A program made the position numbers and the translations under genes. The notes beneath the pieces are model-generated. The model worked only from the letters and a program-made list of their open reading frames with translations. It did not search any database and was not told the DNA's origin. From positions 525,706-589,705 of the forward strand of contig JADGJP010000013.1 of the NCBI GenBank assembly GCA_027603065.1: a DNA stretch of 64,000 nt. The letters are read 5' to 3'. Positions 1 to 10,261 of the stretch are shown in pieces (the stretch's first letter is position 1; each line of letters opens with the position of its first letter). The DNA is from Geranomyces variabilis (taxonomy: Eukaryota; Chytridiomycota; Chytridiomycetes; Spizellomycetales; Powellomycetaceae).

Positions 1-2
1 CC

Positions 3-77
3 GCGGTGACCGAGTCCGCGCCGGCAGAGACGCCAAAGAAAAAGAAGGCGAAGAAGGCGGGAAGCAAATGGGCATAA
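3..77 (+). CDS. C-terminal tail of an unidentified lysine-rich protein (partial)
   Basis: An open frame enters from the left edge and ends at TAA 75-77. It encodes 24 residues finishing in a strongly basic tail (PKKKKAKKAGSKWA). Such lysine-rich ends are common in nucleolar, ribosome-associated and translation proteins, so no family can be assigned. It converges on the threonyl-tRNA synthetase gene, with about 90 bp between the two stop codons. The last exon could start upstream of the window, and the frame is supported only by its length and composition. Confidence 0.5.
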   Translation, partial: AVTESAPAETPKKKKAKKAGSKWA

Positions 78-167
78 GGCTTTTGCGGTTTTTGGCCATG
101 TAGATGTATATATAATATTAAAGAAGGGGGGCTAGATCCGTGCCTCACCGGAGCAATTACTGAATTC

Positions 168-2677
168 TCAATGGAACTCCCTATCAAGCTGCATAAACAG
201 CGCTTTGACCTGAGGAATGGTCATGGTGCCCAGATCCGTGCCGTCACGCCTCCGCACGCTGACTGACTCGGCGGATCGCTCTCGCTCTCCAACGACCAGC
301 ATATAATTGTACTGCGCGGCCTGCGCGTCTCGAATGCGTTTGGGAAGGCTATGGTCGGATGTGTCGACATCGACATGCCAGTAAGAGGGAGCAGCTCGCC
401 CTACATCGGCCGGGTCAATGCCTCGCCCGCTGAGCTGCGCAGCCACTTGATCGGCGTATTCTGTAAACTCTTGCGCGACGGGAACCAGGACAGCTTGACG
501 TGGAGAAAGCCAGAATGGCCAGCGGCCGCCGTAGTGCTCAATCAACATGGCAAGCATCCGCTCAACTGAGCCCAGAACCGCGCGGTGAACGATGACTGGG
601 GTGTGGAACGCCCCATCCGCGGCTTGGTATTTGAGATCGAAACGGGCGGGAAGCTGAAAGTCGAGCTGACACGTAGCGCTTTGATGAGACCGGCCCAGGG
701 CGTCGTTGACCAGCACGTCAATCTTTGGGCCGTAGAAAGCGCCATCACCCTCGCGAAGTGTCCAAGGCATGCCACTGCGATCAAGGGCCGCACGAAGCTG
801 CGCTTCGGCGTGATCCCATTGCTCGGTGGACCCAATGTGCTTGGCTGGGCGCGTGGAGAGGACCAGCTCGTACGATGGCAGGCCAAACACGGTGTAGACA
901 CGATGGATGAACTGTAATGTTGACGAAACTTCGGACTGAATTTGCTCTGGAGTGCAAAAGATGTGCGCGTCATCCTGATGGAATTTGCGCACACGAGTGA
1001 GGCCCGTCAAGGCGCCGGATGCTTCGTTTCTAGCGAGCACGTAGCAAGGATTTTAGACGTGGATCCCCTTTTAAAAGCATTGCCGTTTCTCACACGTGTT
1101 GTTACCTGTGAAGTGGGCTGAACTCGGCCAGTCGTATTGGTAAATCGCGGTACGATTTTGCAGAGCTCGCATACACGAGGCAGTGGCCAGGGCAGTTCAT
1201 TGGCTTAAGTCCATGAATGTCCGAGTCAGCTGGATGAGCATCGTGAGAGCCACCACAGCAGCCTTCCGCCGCATCGCCGCTAGGTCCCGCTCCTGCCATG
1301 GTGACTGCAGGTGCGAGGGTGCTATCAGCACTCCCAGTGTGAACAACAAACATGTCGTCTTTATAGTGTTCCCAATGTCCCGAGGTCACCCACACATCCT
1401 TATTGAATAGCAATGGTGTTACCACCTCCAAATATCCAAATCTCCGGTACTCTGCTCGCAAAAAGTCAAGGAGCTTTTGCACGATGCGGGTTCCGTGAGG
1501 GAGCATAAACGGTGATCCTGGCGAAAGCGGGTTCATCACAAACAAGCCTTGCTGTTTGCCAACAACGCGGTGGTCGCGTCGTGCGGCCTCTTCCTGCAGA
1601 GTCTCCCACTGGCTCAGCGCCTGAGGAGTTGCAAACGAAATGCCATACACACGAGAGAGTGGCTGGACAGACGTGCCGGCTCGTGGAGCGCCAGCAGTTT
1701 CGTCCCACTGCGCGCCTGCGGTCTTGGTGATCTTGTGCGAACGCAGATAGCCCGTGTGAGGCACATGGGGTCCCCGGCACAGGTCAATAAAGTCACCGCA
1801 GCGATAGAGAGTGACTGGCGCGTCTGCAGGGATGCGAGATAGGAAGTGCAGCTTGAATGGATTGTGGACAAATATTGCTTCCGCAACCCCTCGCGGAACG
1901 ACAAGGCGCTGGAAGCGAGCCTTTTTCTTCGCAAAAGATTTCATGTGTCCGGCCAGTTGCCGTGCGTCTTCGGCAGTGACATGATACAATCCACCATCGT
2001 CGCTACGCATTAATCGCGCAATGCGCTGCTCGATTGTGCCGTCCAGCGACTCCGGATGAAGGTTGGCGCGGATCAGTGAGTCGTAAAAGAACCCGCCAGC
2101 TTTCAGCGCAGGACCGTCGCAGAGAGACACTGTATCGCCGAATTGCCGCTCCATAGCCCAGCCCAGCAAATGCGCGCCAGAGTGCCAAACAGTGTGCTGA
2201 GCAAGGGCAGCCGTGGAGTCCGTTGGAAGGAGCTCCAGCGCACAGTCGGTTTCCAGCGGTCGGAAAAGGTCCCAAGCATGATGCTTGTCAACCACGGCCA
2301 GGAGATAGGCATCCAAAGCGTTCGGAGCGTCAGGATTACCACCTAGGGCGTCGCCGGCGCGAGTGAGCGGCTATACGCATTCTCAGTCTGACCGAAATAG
2401 CCCACATACCTTTGATAATGTCCATTGGAGTCAAGACTCCGGCCTGTCCTGTCACGGTCCTGCCCTGCGGTAAAGCCACGTTTATGCTTTGGCCCGCAAA
2501 GCGCTGCTTGTGCTCTGTGCGGAGCTTCTCAGCATTTTCGTCCCAAACTGCAAGACGGTGCTGCGTGTGCGTGCCATGGTGGCGTATGGAAACGGCGGCG
2601 AGTCTAGCGAACCGGACTGAGACTTGCGCCCGACACCGCTCAGTGTGCCGCGGCAACAGTGGCGGGATTTTTAACAT
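168..2677 (-). CDS. threonyl-tRNA synthetase
   Basis: Class II synthetase that charges tRNA-Thr. Three exons, 2677-2410, 2342-1106 and 1029-168, join through introns of 67 and 76 nt (GTATGT..TAG, GTAACA..TAG) to give 788 residues. An N-terminal TGS domain (about 58-92) is followed by the second additional domain with [11 protein letters not shown] (about 272-282). The catalytic core has the zinc-site motif KPMNCPGHC (about 471) and the motif 2 region [16 protein letters not shown], which is created exactly at the second splice junction. The C-terminal anticodon-binding HGTP domain (about 680-788) contains VPVAQEF and VVGERE. The first 45 residues are Arg-rich with few acids ([16 protein letters not shown]), compatible with a mitochondrial presequence, so the product may be mitochondrial or dual-targeted. 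The start lies only 68 bp from the divergent RIB2-type gene. Confidence 0.95.
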
Positions 2678-2745
2678 GAGCGAGGTTGAGGGGATCTAAC
2701 AAAAATCCCGCCGCGTCGCTCTCCAACCAAACCATCGCATTCCCC

Positions 2746-3312
2746 ATGGCCAGCGCTACCGGTCCCGCATCGGCAGGCCCGACAGCTGCCGACGACCGCA
2801 CCCATATGCTCACGGCAATCTCCCTGGCAAAATCATGTATTCCAGTCACAACCGCCTACAACGTTGGCGCTGTGCTCCTGGCGCCCTCCTCACCGTCCAC
2901 TGTCCTCTCCACCGGCTTCTCCCGCGAGCTGCCCGGCAATACCCACGCTGAAGAATGTGCCCTTCTCAAAATCAGCAAGAACGATACCCTGCACCTTGCG
3001 CGCGGAGCAACAATGTACACGACGATGGAACCGTGTGGGGAGCGGCTGTCCGGGAAACGCACCTGTGCAGAGCGGTTGGTTGAAGCTGGCGTGTCAAGGG
3101 TTGTTGTTGGTGTGCGCGAGCCTAGTCATTTTATTGCCGAGTGCCAAGGAACTGTGATGCTGAGGGCGGCGGGCATTGTCGTGGATTATTTCAGCGGGCT
3201 GGAAGGTAAGCTATGACCTCTTTCAACAGCAAAGCACAGATGCAGGTCTCATTTGTTTACATCCTGCTCTTCCATTACAGAACAGTGTCAGGCGCTTAAT
3301 GAGCACATCTGA
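2746..3312 (+). CDS. RIB2-type pyrimidine deaminase (riboflavin pathway)
   Basis: Predicted zinc-dependent deaminase of 163 residues. The cytidine-deaminase-fold zinc site is complete: HAEECAL supplies the His and catalytic Glu, and PCGERLSGKRTC supplies the two cysteines. The PCxxRxSGxxxC spacing and the downstream VVVGVREP segment match the fungal DRAP deaminase (Rib2) group, which deaminates the diaminopyrimidine intermediate of riboflavin synthesis. The call by family resemblance is inference; a generic dCMP-type deaminase is the alternative. Two exons, 2746-3205 and 3281-3312, flank a 75-nt intron (GTAAGC..CAG); ignoring it would end the protein three residues after the donor. The ATG at 2746 is preferred because an upstream in-frame ATG (2686) falls almost on the start of the divergent ThrRS gene. 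Confidence 0.8.
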
Positions 3313-3340
3313 AAACACCAAGCCATTGATCCTTTCGCGA

Positions 3341-5213
3341 TCATTGTGCATCGTACGCCTTGAGCAATCCATCCAGCTCAGCCTGTCCCTTCGCGGCCGC
3401 TCCACTTCCCGCCTTCATCCACGCAATCAGATCCCGGACCGTCTGCTTCTCCGCCTTGGATAAAAACATGGCCGTCATCGCAAAGCGAGGGAGGCGCGAC
3501 AAAGCCAGCATGCACTCCCGCGCGAATGTCACATCATTGTGGTCGCGAGCTTGCGTGTTAAGGACCGCGAGGATCGTGGTCAGGTAGTCGCTTTCAAGAG
3601 AATTCTTGAAAATCTTGAGGTAGTTTGCCGGGCTGATGGCCTACATTAGATATGAAGGAGTTAGGTATACACTTCCAGCAAGTATAAATAGAGACCAGTT
3701 TGGAGAATTGGAAACGCACCTTCAAATACGAATACACAACCGCTGGATCCTGCTTGACGCTTTTCCAGTCGCGCTCGAATTCATACATAGTCCCCGGAAC
3801 AGCATATGTCCGATTTGCAGGGCTTATTGGCGTGATTACTCGTCGCGGCGCCGGGCTTGCAGTGCGAGCCGGGGATGCTGGCGGGGCGCGCTTGACGGGT
3901 GAAACGTTGGCGGCTACCTCCGGCACAGTGGGTGTCTGTGGTGGTATTTCCACCGGCTTCGGCGCAGACAAGGGGCTCCGTGGTGACGCCGGCGTGAGCA
4001 GTGGCGATTTCGAACGTGCCGGGTCAACGTCCATAAATATCGGCTTTACATCTTCGTCGCCAACTTCCTCGATCTCTAGTCGCCGCCGTAATGGCCGCGC
4101 CGAAGCTTCAGCATCCCGCGCACGCTTTTCCATGAGCTTCTGAAGGTCGTCTTTGACAGCCTTGTTTGTTGGTTCCAAAACTAGCGCTTTTTCAAAATCT
4201 GTACGAGACGAGCGCATGGTTTTAGTATATATATGGTGCGCATGGCATTCCTCGTGTCTCTCTCACCGGCTTTTGATTCAGCAAACTTTCCGAGTTCCCG
4301 GCGGCAAATTCCGCGCCGCCACAGCGCCTTGACGTTCTTAGCATCAAGTCTCAGGCCTTGAGTGCAGTCCGCCTCTGCTTCCGCATATCTAGAAGCAAAA
4401 CCCAACGTGTCAGAAACACAAGCTGCTCCATTTGTTCTCGCAAAATACTTTCATCAACCATCGCCGATCGCACATACTTGTTGATTTTAAGGTACGCCAT
4501 CGCCCGGTTGACGGGCAAGACCGCATTGGACTGATCCAGCTGCATGCTGCGGGTATAGCACGATACTGCGCGCTCATAATCGCCTTTCTTGAACCAGGCG
4601 TTGCCCTGAGGTGGGGAGTACTTGGTCAGCATGAAAGAGCGCAAATGACAAGAAAGCATGCCGCACACGAATGCCGGTGGTCCATCAAGCCATCGTAAAC
4701 ATCTCCGGAAGGAGAAAAAAAACACACCTTTTCCTTCTCGATCAGCGCGCGTTCCGTATCCTGCGCAGGCGGCTGAGAATCCTCGCGCGTCGTGATAGGG
4801 ATTGACGTGCCGGCCCTCGCTCCAACCATTCCAGCAGCGCCTGGTTTTTGTTTTGGCGGCGGCGCCGCTGTTGAGGTGCTTTGCCGCACGGGTGGGGTCT
4901 GCCGAAAACGCAATTCATTTTGAAATAAGCTCCGTGTCGGCGACGATGCGATTGACTCATCAAGCATCACAGCGTAGTGTTTGCCGTCCTCTTACCTGTG
5001 CGGGCTTCGCTGATTTAGCAGCCTGGTCTTTGGCTTTGATCTCCTGTTCCCATGACTGAAGGTCGCTGAGGTAGTTCTGCTCATTGGAAAGTGCGGTATG
5101 CTGTCAGCCAAGAGCCTGGGAACGGTAGCCGAAGATGCGGGCTGGCGGAACGGCTTAAGGCTTGCCTTGTAATCCTCTGCGTTCTTGCGAATGTTTATGG
5201 CTGCCGCGGACAT
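3341..5213 (-). CDS. RPAP3-like TPR co-chaperone
   Basis: Likely R2TP/Hsp90 co-chaperone of 450 residues. Exons: 5213-5166, 5100-4996, 4898-4728, 4605-4478, 4388-4267, 4198-3720, 3640-3341. An N-terminal acidic-basic helix (LSDLQSWEQEIKAKD) resembles the RPAP3 start. TPR repeats run about 109-225 (GNAWFKKGDYERAVSCYTRS, ALWRRGICRRELGKF, DFEKALVLEP), then a Pro/Ser-rich linker. From about 329 comes the RPAP3 C-terminal domain: YEFERDWKSVKQDP, YLKIFKNSL, LSRLPRFAMTAMFLS. That domain binds RUVBL ATPases in characterised orthologues. The first intron uses a GC donor (GCAAGC). The second intron may end at 4899 (chosen) or at a closer acceptor that keeps the frame and adds about 19 residues. It converges on the RIB2-type gene with a 28-bp gap. 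Confidence 0.88.
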
Positions 5214-5345
5214 AATGTTAAATTTCTTGGAATGGGCACCGGACGAAGAGGAAATTTGGACATGCGCGTATGCGAATTCAACGAATTCAGCACATTTTAC
5301 ATGAGCACAATATTAAGAGTTCAAATACACGCTACTGGCCTAGTA

Positions 5346-5915
5346 TTACATCTCCTTGTCTTTAGCATCGCTGCCAGATGCTGTCAAGGCTGTGCCTCTC
5401 CCGACCAGCGCAGCGCCGACAAGCACGCACGCGACTCCCGCCCACCATTGCGGGGCCTCGATAGCTCTATCACCAAACAATACATATCCACATGCAGCAG
5501 CAACTATAACATTCGCTGCATTTGATGCAGTGGTGACGTGCACAGACGACGGGGCATTTCCGAGCGCCTTTGTAAAGGACATCCACATTAACACATTTGC
5601 GAGGACGGTGAGACCAACGCAAGTGGTGCGGAAGGCCTGTATTGTTTTTTGTTGCCGCGGCAAAAGAACAGTTATTGCCAAAGGAAGCGGAAGCCTGCCC
5701 AGAAAGGAAACGTGTGTGCTCACCACGGCGCCCGCTGCCGAGTCCTGGAATGCCCACGCGATCCAAGGGCCGAGCGTGTCGGCGGGCGACGCCGCAAGCT
5801 TGCTAAACACCGAAGCAAGGCTGCCTAGCGAGCCCGTCAAGACGGCGAGGGGAAGGTAAGCGGTGCCCGCGGCTGCTGCTTGCGCTGCGGCTGGTGGTGA
5901 CGATGGCGGGGACAT
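5346..5915 (-). CDS. TMEM42-like small multidrug/EamA-type membrane protein
   Basis: Protein of 160 residues from exons 5915-5724 and 5636-5346. The 87-nt intron (GTGAGC..CAG) keeps the frame open, so an unspliced 189-residue form is also possible. Splicing restores a TMEM42-like pattern: LASVFSKLA in the first hydrophobic segment, then VLANVLMWMSFTKAL, SNAANVIVAAACGYVLFGD, and WWAGVACVLVGAALVG. Four hydrophobic segments are expected. TMEM42 belongs to the drug/metabolite transporter superfamily and has no established substrate, so only membrane localisation is inferred. A 430-bp region separates its stop from nothing else but the RPAP3 start (5214-5345), in which I see no gene. Confidence 0.75.
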   Translation of the reverse strand: MSPPSSPPAAAQAAAAGTAYLPLAVLTGSLGSLASVFSKLAASPADTLGPWIAWAFQDSAAGAVVSTHVSFLGRLPLPLAITVLLPRQQKTIQAFRTTCVGLTVLANVLMWMSFTKALGNAPSSVHVTTASNAANVIVAAACGYVLFGDRAIEAPQWWAGVACVLVGAALVGRGTALTASGSDAKDKEM

Positions 5916-5977
5916 GACCGTGCGCGTTTGTCAGAAGTTCTCGGTGTGTCTCTTTCCTCCGCCCATCCATTTCCACA

Positions 5978-6856
5978 ATGACTGCCACACCGTCCGCCCC
6001 TACCGACCCAACGCAGCTCGTTCTCGGCGGGCTCGAGGTCTTTATCTTTGGCGCTGTGCCGGCGCCACGCATCGGCGCATCCACCTCCGCTGTCTTCTTC
6101 CTTCACGGCCGTCATTCCAGTGCTCGCGAGTCATTCGCCGTCTGCCAGGACCTGCATTCGCAACTCAGCACATTGCTCTCACCCAATCCGGCACCGCTGG
6201 TCATCACATTCGACCAGCGCAACCACGGCACCCGCCTCGTCGACCCGGCGCGCAACGGCGCCTGGAAGGATGGCAACGTCACGCACGCCATGGACATGTA
6301 CTCGCTCCAATGGGGTACCGCCGTTGACGTCTCCACGCTGATCGACACGCTACCCATGGCGCTCGCCGTGGACGTCTCGGCATGGGGAGTTTGTGGGATC
6401 AGTCTTGGCGGCCACGCGACGCTTCTGGCTCTCGCCAACGAACCGCGACTCGAATGCGGGGTTGCGATTATTGGATGCGGGGACTACCTCTCGTTGATGA
6501 CCAACCGCGCTGCGCGCATGACGAGGAAGGCAAAAACGCCCGAGGATAGGGTGCTGCTGCCGCCGGCATCAGAGGCGGCAGTTAACCGTCAGCTGCTTGC
6601 GTTGCTAAAGCTGCGTGACCCGGTCAACCGCCCAGAGGCGTTTAGCGGCAAGGCCGTGCTGCTGCTGAACGGCGGCGCCGATAAGCTAGTTCCTGCAGAC
6701 TGCAATCAAGGTTTCATCGCGCGTGTGAGGGACTTGAAGACCCCGGCAAAAGCATTCCAGGAAATCGTGGAAGACGGCATCGGTCATGAGACCACGGATA
6801 CCATGAAGGCGAGCACGGCGCAGTGGTTTGCAAAATATCTCGGTCACAAAGCGTAA
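5978..6856 (+). CDS. alpha/beta hydrolase, probable esterase
   Basis: Single-exon protein of 292 residues with an alpha/beta-hydrolase fold. The nucleophile elbow GISLGG places the catalytic Ser at residue 142. An early strand-turn HGRHSS, the acidic residue in NGGADKLVP and a late His in GIGHETT complete a plausible Ser-Asp-His triad. The substrate is unknown; members with this layout include dienelactone-hydrolase-like and S9-like esterases. It is divergent from the TMEM42-like gene with only 62 bp between the start codons, so the two probably share a promoter region. 6857-7152 holds only convergent 3' ends. Confidence 0.85.
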   Translation: MTATPSAPTDPTQLVLGGLEVFIFGAVPAPRIGASTSAVFFLHGRHSSARESFAVCQDLHSQLSTLLSPNPAPLVITFDQRNHGTRLVDPARNGAWKDGNVTHAMDMYSLQWGTAVDVSTLIDTLPMALAVDVSAWGVCGISLGGHATLLALANEPRLECGVAIIGCGDYLSLMTNRAARMTRKAKTPEDRVLLPPASEAAVNRQLLALLKLRDPVNRPEAFSGKAVLLLNGGADKLVPADCNQGFIARVRDLKTPAKAFQEIVEDGIGHETTDTMKASTAQWFAKYLGHKA

Positions 6857-7152
6857 GACGTGCTTGGCATAAATGAAGACTCGGCGTAGTTATTAGCGCA
6901 TGGTCATTTGTACGTTTTCAAACATAGTTCATGGTATTTGGTTTCTAAATGCGGGGGCCGCGGCCAATGGTTCATTAAGTTAATTGGGTAATTTGAAGTC
7001 CCGAGCGTTCCGACGGGAAGAGCCGCTTCCCAGCGCGCAGTCCCAGGACCAGCCGGGGCAATCGCAGGGCAAGGGAAAGCCAAAACGAAGATCATTGCGG
7101 GCCGCGTGCTCTTCCTTGATGATGCGTGATGCCGCCCGCGGGCGGGCGTTGC

Positions 7153-9141
7153 TCACTGAGCCCACTCCGTAGTCTCGTAATACTGTCCGTCGTCCGACTG
7201 TCGCCCTCCCGCAAAAAAGTCGGCAATACCCGCGTCCGAATCCTGCTTCATCTGTCCCATCGCACGGTCCAGCTCTCCCATGTCATACTCCTTCGCTTCA
7301 TCCACCGACATGCGGTCATCACCATCATCCTCATCCTCCATCATCATCATCCGATCGTTATCCTCCTCATCTTCCTCAATCTTGCCGTGCCCGACCGAAG
7401 TCTCCCTCTTGGTCTCCTCCTCCGCCGACGCGGACGCCTCAATCTTGGCAGCAACATCCTCCGCGTGCGTAAACGTCTTTTTATGGTACCGCAACCCGGC
7501 AGCCGTGCTATACTGTTTCGAACATTTCGGGCACGAATAATGGTCCGGTTTACGGCTCGGCGGGCGCTGCGGCGGCTGGCGCGGGATCGTCGTCATCTTA
7601 TGGAAATTGCGCAAATGATATCGCAGGCCTGCACCTGTGCCGTATTGTTTCGTGCAGTCGGGGACAAAGCAGCGGTACACCCGCCCCGTCATGGGTGGAG
7701 TGTTGCTTCCAGAGTTGTTGCCCGAGGAGTTCTTTGATGAGCGGCCCGTTCCGGCGCCGACGCCGGTGAGATGGGACGACGCGGTTGCGGGTGATGACGC
7801 CGACCGCACATGGGTGGGGCGTGGGGAGGAGGACGCGGAGGATGGAAATCCCTGTGGGGTTGTGGTGAGATTGTAGTGGCGTTGACGTGGTGATGCCGGC
7901 AAAGAAGGCGCGGGCGACGACCACGTGCTAGACGGCGTGACGGTGCCGGAGGCGAGAGCGTAATCTAAATAAGGCGACGATACGCCCGTGTTGGGCGGCG
8001 GTGCCGCGCCTTCGGGATTGTGCCGGGTTCCCGGCAGGTCAAGATGCCGGTTGTGTAGCGGTGGGTGTTCCTGCAGTCGCGACTGCACGGGGTATCCGCC
8101 CTGATCTACTTCCTCCTCGTCGCCGTAGCCAGGGTCGCTGTGGTGCGCAGGGTGATCGTAATGATGCGATTGCTGTTGGTGGTGCTGATGAAGGTACTGC
8201 GGCTGCTGGTGCGGTTGGCTCTGGTTCTGCTGCTGCTGCAGCAACATTGCTTCGGTAGGCGAGCGCGGGTATGCAAGAGGCGGTGGGATGCGGTGATGAT
8301 ACGCATCTCCACCGCTGGTCGAGGCCGTGAACGGCGGCGTGGGAAGCGAATGCAATTGGTGTTGTTGGTCGGCAGACAGGCCGGCTGGCGAGTGTCCAGG
8401 GCCCTGATGCGCTGGAGGCTGTTGCGATGTCGCGATGACATGCTGCTGTTGCTGTTGTTGCTGGTGCTGTTTATGAAGAGAAAGCATATGTCGCTGCCGC
8501 TGCTGCTGCATTCGATGCTGCTGATAGTGAGCGCCGAGTATATCTTCAAAGTTATTGAACACGGGAGTGGGCAATGACGGCAGGCCAGTTCCCGTTGGCG
8601 AAGATTGGAACAAATGATCCGTCATCAGGCTGGGAAGGTTGTTGAACGACCCGCTGCCAGTAAAGCTGCCTGGCCCGCTGCCGCCTGGACTATGAGCGTA
8701 ATCGCCACCTCCGCCCGATGACTCGTTCCCGCCGCCTGCGGCCAGTGCATGAGGCGAAGAGTACCCGCTTGCGTGTTGACCTCCGTCATATTGAATTCCG
8801 TGATGGCCATGCGGATGTTGCTGCTTGCTCTGATTTTGTTGCTGCTGCTGCTGATGCTGATGCTGCTGGTACAGTTGGCTAGGCAGATAGTCGGTTGGCG
8901 AGAAAGGGTATGCGGACCTTGGCATTGACAGCATCGGGTCGGACTGCGAGCGCTGAATTGGATGACCGTGTTGGCGGTGCCGGTGAAATTGATCCAGCGT
9001 CATTGTCAGGCCGCAGCACGAGGTCAATTGCTGTTGATTTTGCGATGCGTCGGCCGCTGCGATGTCTCCATGGTATGCGTCTGCAATGGCGACATGGTGG
9101 TGGTATGCGCTGCTGACATGACCTGCCGACGACTGTTGCAA
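7153..9141 (-). CDS. C2H2 zinc-finger transcription factor, glutamine/histidine-rich
   Basis: Single-exon protein of 662 residues. Most of it is low complexity: Gln/His tracts encoded by CAG/CAA runs, then Pro/Ser-rich sequence. Two C2H2 fingers lie near the C-terminus. Finger 1 (about 488-514) reads CFVPDCTKQYGTGAGLRYH, with a four-residue Cys spacing; finger 2 (about 534-556) reads CPKCSKQYSTAAGLRYH. The GLRYH core resembles Sfp1-type fungal factors that control ribosome biogenesis and cell size, but the match is to finger pattern only. An acidic tail (EEDEEDNDR, EDEDDGDDR) could be an activation domain. The start at 9141 is the first ATG of the frame; upstream DNA is pyrimidine-rich on this strand, as expected for a fungal leader. 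Confidence 0.85.
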   Translation of the reverse strand: MQQSSAGHVSSAYHHHVAIADAYHGDIAAADASQNQQQLTSCCGLTMTLDQFHRHRQHGHPIQRSQSDPMLSMPRSAYPFSPTDYLPSQLYQQHQHQQQQQQNQSKQQHPHGHHGIQYDGGQHASGYSSPHALAAGGGNESSGGGGDYAHSPGGSGPGSFTGSGSFNNLPSLMTDHLFQSSPTGTGLPSLPTPVFNNFEDILGAHYQQHRMQQQRQRHMLSLHKQHQQQQQQQHVIATSQQPPAHQGPGHSPAGLSADQQHQLHSLPTPPFTASTSGGDAYHHRIPPPLAYPRSPTEAMLLQQQQNQSQPHQQPQYLHQHHQQQSHHYDHPAHHSDPGYGDEEEVDQGGYPVQSRLQEHPPLHNRHLDLPGTRHNPEGAAPPPNTGVSSPYLDYALASGTVTPSSTWSSPAPSLPASPRQRHYNLTTTPQGFPSSASSSPRPTHVRSASSPATASSHLTGVGAGTGRSSKNSSGNNSGSNTPPMTGRVYRCFVPDCTKQYGTGAGLRYHLRNFHKMTTIPRQPPQRPPSRKPDHYSCPKCSKQYSTAAGLRYHKKTFTHAEDVAAKIEASASAEEETKRETSVGHGKIEEDEEDNDRMMMMEDEDDGDDRMSVDEAKEYDMGELDRAMGQMKQDSDAGIADFFAGGRQSDDGQYYETTEWAQ

Positions 9142-9968
9142 GTGACTAAATGAAATGCGAGAGCATGATAGCGGAAGCGATGCAAATCAAATCAGTGAGC
9201 TGACATATGTGTGCGCCCGCCCAGGCGTCCATCCTTTGGGATGACAACCAAATCCACAGGAGAGGAAGGAGAGGAGACAAGGGAGGTTGCAACTTGCAAG
9301 GACCCCCTCGCGCGCGCGGCGGGAGAGAAACCTGCGCGACGCAGAGCCACTCACGCACCTCATTCTCCGTCACTTGCGACCAATGATTCCTGCAAGAAAC
9401 GCTGATGAAACGACGAAATGCGCCGTGCGATGCGGATGCGGAAGACGGACGGGGCGGGGGGCGAGTTGTTGCGAGGGCGAGAGTGGGGGGACGGACGGCT
9501 TGGGGGGGTGGACGGTGCACGGCCCGGCCAAAGCGAGACGCACCTGTACTGCCGCGTGCTGCTCTGCACGGCCGTTCGCGCAAAAGACAAGCAAGAAGAA
9601 AAAAAAACAAACAGCACGACAAGCATGCAGCTGCGCAACGGCTGGCGGCAAGGATGAGGGATCATGGATGCGGCGGAGCGGCCACAAGTTGTGACAGATG
9701 GACGAGTTCTACAGACTTGCATATCATGTCAACCCATTGTCTCTGACATCCCCGACATCAGTCTGCCCTTCCTGCATCTCGGCCAGTAAGTGACATATAT
9801 CAAGTCTGCACTACAGGCGTAGCAGCCAACTGACAATGCATTCCCTTCGTAGAATATCTCGTCCACCATGCGACTCCTTCCGCCTATTATTGCCCGTTGT
9901 CTCGGTTTTCTTAGACGAGGCTGAAGAAGAGCGGTGGAGGCGGGCGACGAGCGCATCTGCGCAACTCG

Positions 9969-10033
9969 CCTTCGCTGGCCGACGCTGTGCCACTCTCCTT
10001 CCCTGTTGACTGCACAGCGTCGGCCAGCGAAGG
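9969..10033. repeat. perfect 22-bp inverted repeat (hairpin)
   Basis: Arms 9969-9990 and 10012-10033 are perfect reverse complements (core CTTCGCTGGCCGACGCTGTG), separated by a 21-nt loop. The stem is GC-rich and would be very stable in RNA or single-stranded DNA. It lies about 230 bp upstream of the GIY-YIG/GATA start. Confidence 0.9.
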
Positions 10034-10083
10034 GGACGGCGCCAATGGCGCAAATCGCGATGATATCGAGACCATCATCCCCC

Positions 10084-10114
10084 CTACGGGACGTGTCCCA
10101 CGATCGTCCCGTAG
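10084..10114. repeat. perfect 10-bp inverted repeat
   Basis: Arms CTACGGGACG at 10084-10093 and CGTCCCGTAG at 10105-10114 surround an 11-nt loop. It sits 50 bp downstream of the 22-bp hairpin and is on the same side of the GIY-YIG/GATA gene. Confidence 0.85.
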
Positions 10115-10261
10115 CGAGAGGCGCTCTCGCTCTCGTTCTCGCTGTGCTGGAAGTGAGCAAGGAAGCTGTCCGCAAGCAGAATTTCTCGCAACAAGGAAGC
10201 CGAGGATCTCGAGACACGGTTCAGGCTGCATGATGGCAAACAGTTCCGGGAGCAGCGTTTC

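Larger units (their letters stand above)
9142..10261. other. intergenic region with pyrimidine-rich leader and hairpins
   Basis: I see no convincing gene here. 9200-9700 is pyrimidine-rich on the minus strand, consistent with the promoter and leader of the C2H2 gene. 9969-10114 contains two perfect inverted repeats, listed separately. The remainder precedes the GIY-YIG/GATA gene and could hold an unrecognised 5' exon of it. Confidence 0.5.

Noticed and set aside
8065-8577. Leu/Arg-rich plus-strand frame opposite the CAG-rich region of the C2H2 gene
   Set aside because: The antisense of CAG repeats yields CTG (Leu) runs; it is a shadow of the real gene.
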